Shown: positions 1 to 7,117, counted from the first letter of the stretch. The stretch: 64,000 bases of DNA from GCA-2701705 sp964342155 (GCA_964342155.1 CAYFEQ010000002.1:61921-125920), one strand, 5' to 3'. Notes: generated by a model not told the origin, from the letters alone. Made by a program: numbers and translations.

Positions 1-678
1 GATTATAAATTATCAGAATTTGATTTGGTGATTAATATTTGGGGAGCAGATCACCACGGTTATGTGCCAAGGATAAGACTGGGAATGGAAGCACTTGGTC
101 ATAATGTTAAAAAACTTGATATTCACCTTATTCAATTTGCAAATTTATATCGTGGAAAAGAAAAAATATCTATGTCAACGAGAAAAGGTGAGTTTGTTAT
201 GCTAAAAACTCTTATTGATGAAATTGGAAATGATGCAATAAATTTTTTCTATCTAACTAAAAAAAAGGATCAGCATCTAGATTTTGATCTAAATTTAGCT
301 ATTTCTGAAGATAAAAATAATCCTGTTTATTATATTCAATATGCACACGCGAGAATAGAAAAATTATTAAATGAAGCTGGGGACTATATGAATCATGATT
401 ACAATCCAGATGGCTTTGAAGATAATTTAGAGAAAAACCTCATTGATTCAATGAACACTTTTGGAGAAATCTGCGAAAAATCAATTACAAATTTAGAACC
501 TCATCTGATGACACATTATCTACAGAAATTAGCACAAGATTTTCATAGTTATTACGCAAACGTAAAACTGCTAACAAAAAATATTGATTATAGTAAAATA
601 TATCTTATTGCTGCGGTTCAAAAGGTTTTAAAATGTGGATTAGAATTACTCAATATAAATGCGCCTAAACAAATGTAA
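1..678 (+). CDS. argS: Arginyl-tRNA synthetase, C-terminal part (5' end outside window)
   Basis: This is the last 225 codons of the enzyme that charges tRNA-Arg with arginine in the cytoplasm. The frame is open from base 1, so the start lies to the left. The fragment begins in the class I catalytic core: WGADHHG at fragment residues 14-20 is the conserved ArgS block, and KISMSTRKG at about residues 55-63 sits where the KMSKS loop is expected. The remainder is the DALR-type anticodon-binding domain, opening near YYIQYAHARI. The stop overlaps the next start codon (TAATG), so translation of the downstream HAD gene is probably coupled. Nothing looks broken in the visible part. Confidence 0.95.
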   Translation, partial: DYKLSEFDLVINIWGADHHGYVPRIRLGMEALGHNVKKLDIHLIQFANLYRGKEKISMSTRKGEFVMLKTLIDEIGNDAINFFYLTKKKDQHLDFDLNLAISEDKNNPVYYIQYAHARIEKLLNEAGDYMNHDYNPDGFEDNLEKNLIDSMNTFGEICEKSITNLEPHLMTHYLQKLAQDFHSYYANVKLLTKNIDYSKIYLIAAVQKVLKCGLELLNINAPKQM

Positions 679-1526
679 TGCAAAATAAGATTGCCATAGT
701 TTATGATTTTGATGGGACATTAACGCCTAAAACAATGCAAGAATATACTATCATTCCAAAACTTGGGATTAAATCAAAGAGTTTTTGGAACTCAATTCAA
801 AGAGAGTCTAATTCAACAGGTGGAGAATTAATGATGGTTTATATGAGACACTTGTTGGATGAAGCGAATGAAAGAAATATCAAAATCTCAAAAAATACAT
901 TTCAAAAAATGGGTAAAGATATTATCTACTATAATGGAGTGGAAAAATGGTTCTCTTTAATTAATAAATATATTCAAAATCTATCTAAAGATGTTCAAAT
1001 TTTTCATTACATTATTTCTGCTGGTCATTCAGAAATATTAAATGGCGTTTCTATAAAAAAACACATAAAAAAAATCTTCGCTTCTGAATATTTTTATGAT
1101 CGTAAAGGGCATGCAATTTTCCCTAAAATTGTAGTTACTGATACCACTAAAACACAATATTTATTTAGAATTAATAAAGGAAAAGAGGTTTTATCAAAAA
1201 GTATTAATACTCATATGCCAGAAAATAAACGCCCTATACCCTTTCATAATATGATTTATATAGGGGATGGAATGACAGATGTCCCTAGTATGGCATTAAT
1301 CAAAAAAGAAGGTGGTCATTCAATTGCGGTCTTCCAAAAATCACAAAAAAAACAGATTAAAATTTGTAAACAACTTCTCAATGCTAAAAGAGTTGATTTT
1401 ATTGCTCAAGCTAATTATTCAAGAAATAGTGAATTATTCAAGAGAACTTGTTTATTATTAGATTATATAGTCTCTAAAATTAAATATAATTTTGAATTAG
1501 AAAAATGTAGAAAAACAAAAGTATAA
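678..1526 (+). CDS. HAD-superfamily phosphatase, substrate unknown
   Basis: A 282-residue haloacid-dehalogenase hydrolase. Motif I, DFDGT, is at residues 10-14 with both aspartates. An SAGHSE block about residue 116 is motif II-like, and GDGMTDVPS late in the protein is the motif IV metal site. The helical stretch between motifs I and II fits a C1-type cap as in phosphoserine-phosphatase relatives, so a small phosphate monoester is the likely substrate, but no specific one can be read from sequence. It overlaps argS by one base (TAATG) and ends two bases from the convergent speD-like gene. The family is clear; the reaction is not. Confidence 0.75.
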   Translation: MQNKIAIVYDFDGTLTPKTMQEYTIIPKLGIKSKSFWNSIQRESNSTGGELMMVYMRHLLDEANERNIKISKNTFQKMGKDIIYYNGVEKWFSLINKYIQNLSKDVQIFHYIISAGHSEILNGVSIKKHIKKIFASEYFYDRKGHAIFPKIVVTDTTKTQYLFRINKGKEVLSKSINTHMPENKRPIPFHNMIYIGDGMTDVPSMALIKKEGGHSIAVFQKSQKKQIKICKQLLNAKRVDFIAQANYSRNSELFKRTCLLLDYIVSKIKYNFELEKCRKTKV

Positions 1527-1527
1527 T

Positions 1528-1911
1528 CTAATCTTGATCAACTAACGTCAAATCATTTTCTCTATCTAAAAATTTGTATTGTAGTTTTACCACATCAAAT
1601 GAGTCTTTAAAAAAATCAAGGACCAAGTTTATTTTTATATCTTTACAGCTATATATATCAAGTTGAAATAGGCCTGGTATCTTTTCATCCCAAATATGTA
1701 ATACAATATGGCTAGTTTCAATAAGGGCCATACATGTAATTCCACGGTTACCTTTCTGATCAATATAGGAAATTGATGGGGCATGCATAAGTCTCATATT
1801 AATTTTTTTAATTAAATCTTCCATCCAAACAAGAATTTTATGCATATCTTCTTTAGATGGTGTATTTGAAACTTCAGCTCTTACAATTAGATGTTTATGT
1901 TTTACATTCAT
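1528..1911 (-). CDS. Short SpeD-family (AdoMet decarboxylase-like) protein with altered cleavage site
   Basis: A 127-residue homologue of the short bacterial/archaeal (class 1b) S-adenosylmethionine decarboxylase, a pyruvoyl enzyme made by self-cleavage. The core reads ETSHIVLHIWDE (residues 65-76), matching the family block ESHLTIHTWPE: Ser67 would become the pyruvoyl group, His72 is the processing histidine five residues on, and Cys89 stands for the catalytic acid, though two residues further than usual. The residue before the serine is Thr66 instead of the near-invariant Glu. It is divergent from a SpeE homologue 40 bases away, so a polyamine role is likely. Family members are known that decarboxylate ornithine or arginine instead of AdoMet. 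A second, more canonical SpeD lies at 47562-48305. Confidence 0.7.
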   Translation of the reverse strand: MNVKHKHLIVRAEVSNTPSKEDMHKILVWMEDLIKKINMRLMHAPSISYIDQKGNRGITCMALIETSHIVLHIWDEKIPGLFQLDIYSCKDIKINLVLDFFKDSFDVVKLQYKFLDRENDLTLVDQD

Positions 1912-1951
1912 TAGATATTATTTTTTGACAGAATATCATATTATAGGTTTT

Positions 1952-2683
1952 ATGAAAAAAAGAATAGTCTCGGAATACAATAAAGATACAAAAACAGCAT
2001 TTTCTATAACCATTAATAAAAAATTAGTAAATAGGAAGTCTGAATATCAAAAAATTGAAATATATGAATCTCATAAGTTTGGAAATGTTCTTTTACTTGA
2101 TGGATGCTTTATGTTTACAGAGAAAGACCATCATTATTATCATAATAAATGCTTCGATCTAATAAGCCAAAAAAATAATAGGAAAGAGATTCTTATTATC
2201 GGAGGAGGAGATTTTGGTTTAATAAAAAAACTAAGTACCATGAATTCAATAAAGTCTATTAATTTAGTTGAAATTGACCGAATGGTCTTAGATTTGTGCA
2301 AAAAATATTTTCCTCAATTCTTTAAGATTAAAAAAGAATTTTTAAATAAAATAAAAATTTCTTTTAATGATGGTTATCTTTGGGTTAAGAATACCGACAA
2401 AAAGTTTGATTTAATAATAGTTGATAATACTGACCCCGTTGGTGTCTCAAAAAAATTATTTACAAGAAATTTTTATAAATATATCTACAGAGCCCTTAAT
2501 ATAAATGGTATTTATATACAGCAAAGTGGATCGCCTATCATACATGAAAAAAAAACTATTCAACCGATGGTTAAAATTTTAAATGAAGTTAAGTTTAAAA
2601 ATATTACTATCAATCCTTTTTTAATGCCATCCTATCCATCAGGTTTATGGTCTTTTATGAAATGTGAAAGGCGCAGCAACTAG
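1952..2683 (+). CDS. speE: Spermidine synthase-like aminopropyltransferase
   Basis: A 243-residue SpeE-family protein. The N-terminal small domain has the lid block TEKDHHYYHNK (family: TERDEFxYHE). The Rossmann methyltransferase-like core has IIGGGDFG (family: GGGDGG), VEIDRMV for ribose binding, and DNTDPVG (family: DSTDPVG) before the catalytic region. The family moves the aminopropyl group of decarboxylated AdoMet to putrescine. Several usually fixed residues differ, including the Glu after the Tyr-His pair, so the acceptor amine is uncertain. An upstream TTG at 1925 is in frame, but ATG at 1952 has a TAGG five bases before it and gives the normal family length. It is divergent from the short speD-like gene and was probably once or still is paired with it. 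Confidence 0.72.
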   Translation: MKKRIVSEYNKDTKTAFSITINKKLVNRKSEYQKIEIYESHKFGNVLLLDGCFMFTEKDHHYYHNKCFDLISQKNNRKEILIIGGGDFGLIKKLSTMNSIKSINLVEIDRMVLDLCKKYFPQFFKIKKEFLNKIKISFNDGYLWVKNTDKKFDLIIVDNTDPVGVSKKLFTRNFYKYIYRALNINGIYIQQSGSPIIHEKKTIQPMVKILNEVKFKNITINPFLMPSYPSGLWSFMKCERRSN

Positions 2684-2708
2684 TAACAATTGAGGAGGTT
2701 GCTGCGCC
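2670..2708. terminator. Hairpin between convergent speE and amtB
   Basis: GGCGCAGCAAC (2670-2680) pairs perfectly with GTTGCTGCGCC (2698-2708), an 11-bp stem with a 17-base loop. It is unusually GC-rich for this sequence. It lies between the converging ends of the speE-like gene and amtB, and its left arm includes the last codons of speE. No immediate T-run follows on the plus strand. The minus strand has a T-rich stretch after it, so it fits best as the amtB-side terminator or a bidirectional barrier. Confidence 0.6.
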
Positions 2709-2721
2709 ACTCTATCACTAT

Positions 2722-4011
2722 TTATTTTTTAGGATAGACAGATGGTCCTGGTTCAACAGATTTACTGAATTCTGGATAGGCTTGTAATCCACATTCAGAA
2801 ATATCTACACCTTCACTTTCTTCATCCTCGCTCACCCTAAGGCCAATAGTCATTTTAATCATCATCCAAAATAGGTAGCTGACGATAAAAGTCCACAAGA
2901 AGATAACTATTATTCCAAATATTTGAGCACCTAATGTTCCAGTTGTCAGAGTAACTGCAAGTAGTCCCCAAATACCAGCTGTTCCATGAGCTGATATTGC
3001 TCCTACTGGATCATCAATTTTTAACTTATCTAATGTTATAATTGAAAATACAACGAGTATTCCTCCAACGATACCAATTATGAGAGCTAACCCAGGTGTA
3101 GGGGCTAGAGGTTCGGCAGTGATTGATACAAGGCCTGCTATAGCACCATTTAAAGCCATAGTTAAATCTGATCTACCAAATAATAATTTTGATAATATCA
3201 AAGACCCCATAACTCCACCAGCAGCAGCTAAATTAGTATTAACAAAAATCATAGAAACAGCATTTGCTTCTACAACATTAGAAATAATTAATTCTGATCC
3301 GCCGTTGAAGCCAAACCAGCCAAGCCACAAAATAAAAGTACCGAGTGTAGCGAGTGGTAAATTTGCACCAGGCATAGCATTTACTTTTCCATCAGATGAA
3401 TATTTTCCTTTTCTTGATCCAAGGACTAATACCCCTGCTAATGCTGCAGTTGCTCCACAAAGATGGACCACGCCTGATCCAGCAAAGTCCGAAAAGCCGG
3501 CTGCATCTAGAAAACCGCCGCCCCATTTCCAATAACCCTGTATTGGGTAAATAAAGGCTGTCATTATTACGCAAAACCAGAGAAAAGGCCAAAGCTTCAT
3601 TCTCTCGGCAACTGCTCCAGAAATAATTGAACAGGCTGTTGCTACAAATACAACCTGGAAAAAATGATCAGATATTCCTGAATAATAAATATCGCCACCA
3701 CTTGCTAGAACAGCTTCTGCAGTATGGTCGGCACCTAAGAAGAAAGTTAGTGCAGGAATGACGCCCGAACCTCCTCCATACATTAAGTTATAGCCTACAA
3801 TCATGTACATAATACATGCAATAGAATATAAGGATATGTTTTTGGTTAGTATTTCCGTGGTATTTTTGGCTCTAACAAGTCCAGATTCCAACATTGTAAA
3901 TCCAGCAGCCATCCACATGACGAACGCTCCCATCACCAAAAAATAGAATGTATCTAGAGCGTAAGCCAATTCAACAGCACGAGCGGCTGTTGCAGCTATT
4001 TGTGGTTCCAT
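2722..4011 (-). CDS. amtB: Ammonium transporter AmtB
   Basis: A 429-residue Amt/MEP/Rh-family channel of the inner membrane with eleven hydrophobic segments, conducting ammonium into the cell. Landmarks are GAFVMWMAAGFTMLESGLVR in the first helix pair, the first pore histidine in SGVVHLCGATAALAG and the second in ISAHGTAGIWG, the conserved twin-His arrangement. The short cytoplasmic tail carries acidic residues before a conserved end. It follows glnK by about 30 bases, the classic glnK-amtB pair in which GlnK plugs the channel when nitrogen is plentiful. It should be transcribed from the sigma-54 promoter upstream of the outer-membrane protein gene. Confidence 0.97.
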   Translation of the reverse strand: MEPQIAATAARAVELAYALDTFYFLVMGAFVMWMAAGFTMLESGLVRAKNTTEILTKNISLYSIACIMYMIVGYNLMYGGGSGVIPALTFFLGADHTAEAVLASGGDIYYSGISDHFFQVVFVATACSIISGAVAERMKLWPFLWFCVIMTAFIYPIQGYWKWGGGFLDAAGFSDFAGSGVVHLCGATAALAGVLVLGSRKGKYSSDGKVNAMPGANLPLATLGTFILWLGWFGFNGGSELIISNVVEANAVSMIFVNTNLAAAGGVMGSLILSKLLFGRSDLTMALNGAIAGLVSITAEPLAPTPGLALIIGIVGGILVVFSIITLDKLKIDDPVGAISAHGTAGIWGLLAVTLTTGTLGAQIFGIIVIFLWTFIVSYLFWMMIKMTIGLRVSEDEESEGVDISECGLQAYPEFSKSVEPGPSVYPKK

Positions 4012-4043
4012 TAGGTTCTCCTAATTAATAATTAACTTATTAA

Positions 4044-4382
4044 CTAAAGAGCCTCTTTTCCTTTCTCACCGGTCCTAACACGTACGGCTTCTTGCATATC
4101 AAGAACAAAGATTTTTCCATCACCAATTTTACCTGTACTAGCTGTTGATGTGATTGTCTCAATTGTTTTATCAAGCAATCCATCTTCAACACCTATTTCA
4201 AGTTTGATTTTAGGAAGAAAATCTACGACATATTCTGCACCACGATAAAGTTCAGTATGGCCCTTTTGTCTTCCAAAACCTTTAACCTCAGTAGCGGTAA
4301 TGCCTTGCACACCAATTTGTGAAAGAGCTTCTCTTACCTCATCGAGTTTGAATGGTTTTATTATTGCTATGACTAATTTCAT
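4044..4382 (-). CDS. glnK: Nitrogen regulatory PII protein GlnK
   Basis: A 112-residue PII signal protein that senses ATP/ADP and 2-oxoglutarate and gates AmtB. The T-loop sequence YRGAEYVVDFLPK places Tyr51 exactly at the uridylylation site. The B-loop TGKIGDGKIFV and the C-terminal RTGEKGKEAL are typical of GlnB/GlnK. Position directly before amtB makes GlnK the better name than GlnB. A GGAGGA-type Shine-Dalgarno precedes the ATG. It is the middle gene of the porin-glnK-amtB operon. Confidence 0.96.
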   Translation of the reverse strand: MKLVIAIIKPFKLDEVREALSQIGVQGITATEVKGFGRQKGHTELYRGAEYVVDFLPKIKLEIGVEDGLLDKTIETITSTASTGKIGDGKIFVLDMQEAVRVRTGEKGKEAL

Positions 4383-4419
4383 TGATAAATCGTCCTCCTA
4401 TAAACTTAATAACCTTTCA

Positions 4420-5133
4420 TTAGAAACTATATGACAGAGATAGAGTAGCATAACCTGTTTCTTGATCACTATTTTGTGTCGCACCAGCTCCTCCATCATT
4501 ATTACGTCCTATAGTTACATCCACATCTGCTCCTGCAAATGCTGTTGAATATGTTAACTCGTGGGTCGCATAATGAATCGAACCACCAGTAAACGTTTGC
4601 CAGCTATAACCAATTGAGTCAGATATTGGAACATTAACTTTGAAATGTCCATAATCAGAACTTGTATTTCCATTACCAGCTTTGTAATCACCGAATATTA
4701 CACTATCAAATGAGAATAAACCAAAATCCATTCCAAAACTAACTTCTTCATAGTCTTGATCAAAATCATCAGTATAGTAATATCCCATTACTCCTAAGTA
4801 AGAGGGTACACCAAACAAATTGAAGTTATACCCAGTATACAGATCTATTTCTAAACTAGGATCATGTAAACTTGATGCACCAACATCTGCCCACCATGTT
4901 CCTAAGTAAAAATTTCCTGCTTCATAATCAGCACCAAAATTGATGACTGAATCGTTTTGAAAAGCTCCTCTATACCAGTATGCGGTCATAAAACCAACAT
5001 TATAAGTAATAGCGCTGGAGCCTCCTTGATTACCTTTACCTTCGCCAGTACCTGCTCCACCAGCAAGCGCTGTTGTTGCAGAAAATGCCAGTAATAAGAT
5101 ACCTGCAAAAGTATTTTTTATTGCTTTTCCCAT
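4420..5133 (-). CDS. TorF-family (Gcw_chp) putative outer-membrane protein
   Basis: A 237-residue protein with a clear signal peptide (about 24 residues ending TTALA before GGAG). The mature part alternates short beta-strand-like segments such as YNVGFMTAYWYRG and LSLSYSF, ending in an aromatic residue, the usual outer-membrane beta-barrel signature. The pattern matches the TorF/TIGR02001 family of small porin-like proteins that commonly precede glnK-amtB in Gammaproteobacteria. Its place as first gene after the nitrogen promoter suggests help with uptake of ammonium or small nitrogen compounds across the outer membrane; this is inferred from context. A GGAGAAG Shine-Dalgarno lies just before the start. 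Confidence 0.82.
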   Translation of the reverse strand: MGKAIKNTFAGILLLAFSATTALAGGAGTGEGKGNQGGSSAITYNVGFMTAYWYRGAFQNDSVINFGADYEAGNFYLGTWWADVGASSLHDPSLEIDLYTGYNFNLFGVPSYLGVMGYYYTDDFDQDYEEVSFGMDFGLFSFDSVIFGDYKAGNGNTSSDYGHFKVNVPISDSIGYSWQTFTGGSIHYATHELTYSTAFAGADVDVTIGRNNDGGAGATQNSDQETGYATLSLSYSF

Positions 5134-5215
5134 ATTTCTTCTCCTATATATCCTAGTCTTATTAAGTTTTAAGTTGGACGATTATCAACAATAAAAGTCC
5201 TTCACGCCATACACT

Positions 5216-5233
5216 ATGCATAATCCATGCCAA
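5216..5233 (-). promoter_or_regulatory. Sigma-54 (RpoN) promoter of the porin-glnK-amtB operon
   Basis: Read on the minus strand the site is TTGGCATGGATTATGCAT. It matches the RpoN consensus TTGGCACG-N4-TTGCA, with the GG (-24) and GC (-12) dinucleotides separated by exactly ten bases as the factor requires. It would start transcription near 5206, leaving a leader of about 70 bases before the signal-peptide ORF at 5133. The matching enhancer-type site is at 5361-5377. Confidence 0.8.
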
Positions 5234-5234
5234 C

Positions 5235-5258
5235 TTGATTCTCCCTTTGATTCTCCCT
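5235..5258. repeat. Perfect 12-bp tandem direct repeat beside the sigma-54 promoter
   Basis: TTGATTCTCCCT occurs twice back to back (5235-5246 and 5247-5258), directly upstream of the -24 element. On the minus strand each copy ends in AATCAA, which resembles the core half of an IHF site, but the second half of that consensus is not evident. It could bind a regulator or a bending protein; function unknown. Confidence 0.7.
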
Positions 5259-5294
5259 AATTTAAGTCCAGTGTTTTGTAACAATGACATACTT

Positions 5295-5316
5295 AGTGTA
5301 GAGTGTAAATAGTGTA
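5295..5316. repeat. Three AGTGTA direct repeats in the nitrogen promoter region
   Basis: AGTGTA occurs at 5295-5300, 5302-5307 and 5311-5316, between the sigma-54 promoter and the NtrC-like site. Unit spacing is 7 and 9 bases, so it is not a clean helical phasing. It may be a binding array or low-complexity drift. Confidence 0.4.
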
Positions 5317-5360
5317 ATAAACTATGAAAGGCTATATTTGATGCCCTTTTTTTATTCACA

Positions 5361-5377
5361 TGCACCAAATACGTGCA
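5361..5377. promoter_or_regulatory. NtrC-type enhancer site
   Basis: TGCACCAAATACGTGCA matches the NtrC dyad TGCACC-N5-GGTGCA with one mismatch and is an inverted repeat of TGCAC around a 7-base centre. It lies about 140-150 bases upstream of the sigma-54 promoter, the usual enhancer distance. It is also about ten bases upstream of the ubiK start on the other strand, so it could influence that gene by occlusion. Confidence 0.7.
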
Positions 5378-5387
5378 AGGAGATGAC

Positions 5388-5615
5388 GTGTTAAATTCAG
5401 ATAAATTAATTGAGTTAGTAGAAAAAATAAGCAACTTAATTCCTGAGGGGAGTCAAGAATTAAAAGAAGAAATGAAAAACAATATCAGAATTATATTGGA
5501 AGATTATTTGCAAAAATTAAATTTAGTTTCTAGAGAAGAGTTTGATACCCAAAAAGAAGTTCTATTAAAAACGAGATTAAAAATTGAAGAATTAGAAAAA
5601 AAACTTAAAACTTAA
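5388..5615 (+). CDS. ubiK: Ubiquinone biosynthesis accessory factor UbiK
   Basis: A 75-residue protein of the UbiK (YqiC/BMFP) family. In E. coli UbiK works with UbiJ in a soluble complex where the aerobic ubiquinone hydroxylases act. The LVSREEFDTQKEVLLKTR block near the C-terminus is the family signature, followed by a coiled coil (KIEELEKKLK); the N-terminal half is an amphipathic helix. An upstream GTG at 5373 is in frame but falls inside the NtrC-like site. GTG at 5388 has AAGGAG five bases before it and is preferred. It ends ten bases from the convergent cytochrome c5 gene. UbiJ is also in this window (18826-19410). Confidence 0.88.
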   Translation: MLNSDKLIELVEKISNLIPEGSQELKEEMKNNIRIILEDYLQKLNLVSREEFDTQKEVLLKTRLKIEELEKKLKT

Positions 5616-5624
5616 AACTTAGTT

Positions 5625-6116
5625 TTAGTTAGATTTATCAATCATATAATCAACTGCCGCTTTGACTTCATCATCTGTAAGAGAAGGATCTCCTCCTCTA
5701 GCTGGCATAACACCGATTCCATTAATTGCCTGTTCATATAAATGGTCAACTCCTTCGGCAATCCTCTCATTCCATTGATCTTTATTTCCTGTTACAGGTG
5801 CGCCGGCGGCTCCACTAGAATGACAGGCAAGGCATACAGCATTATAAACTTGTTCTCCTGATTTAATTTCATTCGAAACAGCAACTTGTATCTTAGTCTT
5901 TATACTTGGATTACTAGCTAAATTAACTTTTCCTACGGGCTCAGTCCGCTTATCTATTAATTGACTTAATTCTTGTTTATGGTTTTTAGTATGACTTTGG
6001 GAATGATTAGCAAAAACATTAGATAAATATGCTATCAGAATTAATATGACGAATATTAGTAGGAAGAGTATGCTTACAATTTTATAAAATTGACCATCCG
6101 AGATTTTTTGTTCCAT
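5625..6116 (-). CDS. Membrane-anchored monohaem cytochrome c5
   Basis: A 163-residue protein with one N-terminal transmembrane helix (about residues 13-35), a charged linker to about residue 85, and a single-haem domain. CLACH at residues 95-99 binds the haem covalently, and Met137 in GVMPARGG is the expected sixth ligand. The pattern matches the cytochrome c5 family, periplasmic electron carriers between the bc1 complex and terminal oxidases. The signal anchor is not followed by a cleavage motif, so it likely stays tethered. It is convergent with ubiK and divergent from tRNA-Arg. The partner oxidase is not in this window. Confidence 0.88.
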   Translation of the reverse strand: MEQKISDGQFYKIVSILFLLIFVILILIAYLSNVFANHSQSHTKNHKQELSQLIDKRTEPVGKVNLASNPSIKTKIQVAVSNEIKSGEQVYNAVCLACHSSGAAGAPVTGNKDQWNERIAEGVDHLYEQAINGIGVMPARGGDPSLTDDEVKAAVDYMIDKSN

Positions 6117-6130
6117 TGATAAAATTATCC

Positions 6131-6161
6131 TTGATTATTTTCCTTTTCGATAGATTATACT
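6131..6161 (+). promoter_or_regulatory. Putative sigma-70 promoter of tRNA-Arg
   Basis: TTGATT (6131-6136) and TATACT (6156-6161) stand upstream of the tRNA with a 19-base spacer, longer than the ideal 17. Transcription would start near 6168, leaving a short leader before the tRNA. The weak spacing keeps confidence low. Confidence 0.35.
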
Positions 6162-6190
6162 AAAAGAAATAAAAAAATCATCCATAATTT

Positions 6191-6264
6191 GCGCCTGTAG
6201 CTCAGTTGGATAGAGCGTTGGCTTCCGAAGCCAAAGGTCAGAAGTTCAAGTCTTCTCAGGCGCT
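6191..6264 (+). tRNA. tRNA-Arg (anticodon CCG)
   Basis: All four stems close: acceptor GCGCCTG/CAGGCGC, D stem GCTC/GAGC, anticodon stem TTGGC/GCCAA and T stem AGAAG/CTTCT. The anticodon loop TTCCGAA gives CCG, reading CGG arginine codons. The CCA end is not encoded, and the base at the discriminator position is T rather than the A or G usual for tRNA-Arg. The gene sits next to folD, an arrangement seen with an arginine tRNA in enteric bacteria too. It is the only tRNA I found in the window. Confidence 0.95.
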
Positions 6265-6268
6265 GAAT

Positions 6269-7117
6269 TTATCTCGATAGTCTTTCTGCTGCAATAACGG
6301 TATTTTCTATTAAAGCACAAACGGTCATCGGTCCTACACCACCAGGAACAGGTGTTATAGCTGATGCTTTCTCTTGGGCTGATTCAAAATCTACATCGCC
6401 ACAAAGTTTTCCATCAACATTATGGATTCCTACATCAATAACAATACTTCCTTTGGGAATTTGGTCTCCGTTTATAAATTTAGGAACTCCGACAGCAACA
6501 ATAATAACATCTGCATCTGACAATTTTGCAGTCAAATCTCTAGTTCTTGAATGACACATGGTAACTGTGGCATGTTTTTGCTGGCATAGTATAGATACTG
6601 GTTTTCCAACAATATTTGATCTTCCTATGACTGTAACATTCTTTCCTTTAAGATCTGTTTTCGTAGATTCCAATAACAACATAATACCCTTAGGGGTACA
6701 GGAAACCAAAGTCTCCTCACCAAGAAAGAGTTTGCCTACATTTGTAGGTGTAAAGCCATCAACATCTTTTGATGGATCAATCGTATTTAGTACTTTAGTT
6801 ACAGAAATATGATCTGGAAGTGGTAATTGCACAATAACTCCATGAACATTATTGTCTTGGTTAATTTTCAAAATTTCATCTAAAATTTCTTGTTCTGATA
6901 TGGAGTTGGGGAATTTTCTTACCTCTGAATTTATGCCAGCTTTACTAGCAAATTTTTCCTTTTGTCTAACGTAGCTTGCAGATGCCTGAACATCGCCAAC
7001 TAAAATAACTACTAAAGTTGGAACTATGTCTTTTGTTTTAAGTTCATCTACTTTGTTTTTTATATTAGTTGTTAAAATCTTTTCAGCAACATCTTTGCCA
7101 CTTATGATATCTGCCAT
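6269..7117 (-). CDS. folD: Bifunctional methylene-THF dehydrogenase / methenyl-THF cyclohydrolase FolD
   Basis: A 282-residue enzyme interconverting 5,10-methylene-, methenyl- and 10-formyl-tetrahydrofolate with NADP, supplying one-carbon units for purines and formyl-methionine. The catalytic YVRQKEK block (Tyr-x3-Lys) is near residue 50, VQLPLP near 97, GRSNIVGKP for dinucleotide binding near 165, and TPVPGGVGPMT near the C-terminus is the family signature. Length is normal. It follows dsbA in the same direction with 15 bases between. The gene may also serve the serine/glyoxylate chemistry encoded at 33980-37445, which is inference. Confidence 0.97.
   Translation of the reverse strand: MADIISGKDVAEKILTTNIKNKVDELKTKDIVPTLVVILVGDVQASASYVRQKEKFASKAGINSEVRKFPNSISEQEILDEILKINQDNNVHGVIVQLPLPDHISVTKVLNTIDPSKDVDGFTPTNVGKLFLGEETLVSCTPKGIMLLLESTKTDLKGKNVTVIGRSNIVGKPVSILCQQKHATVTMCHSRTRDLTAKLSDADVIIVAVGVPKFINGDQIPKGSIVIDVGIHNVDGKLCGDVDFESAQEKASAITPVPGGVGPMTVCALIENTVIAAERLSR

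Noticed and set aside
3080..3535. Plus-strand 151-codon frame within amtB
   Set aside because: Antisense shadow of a fully recognisable ammonium transporter; Pro/Ala/Asn-rich composition is that of a shifted frame.
5162..5434. A 90-codon minus-strand reading frame across the glnK promoter region
   Set aside because: It covers the sigma-54 promoter, the NtrC-like site and the start of ubiK; its translation has no family features and no Shine-Dalgarno.
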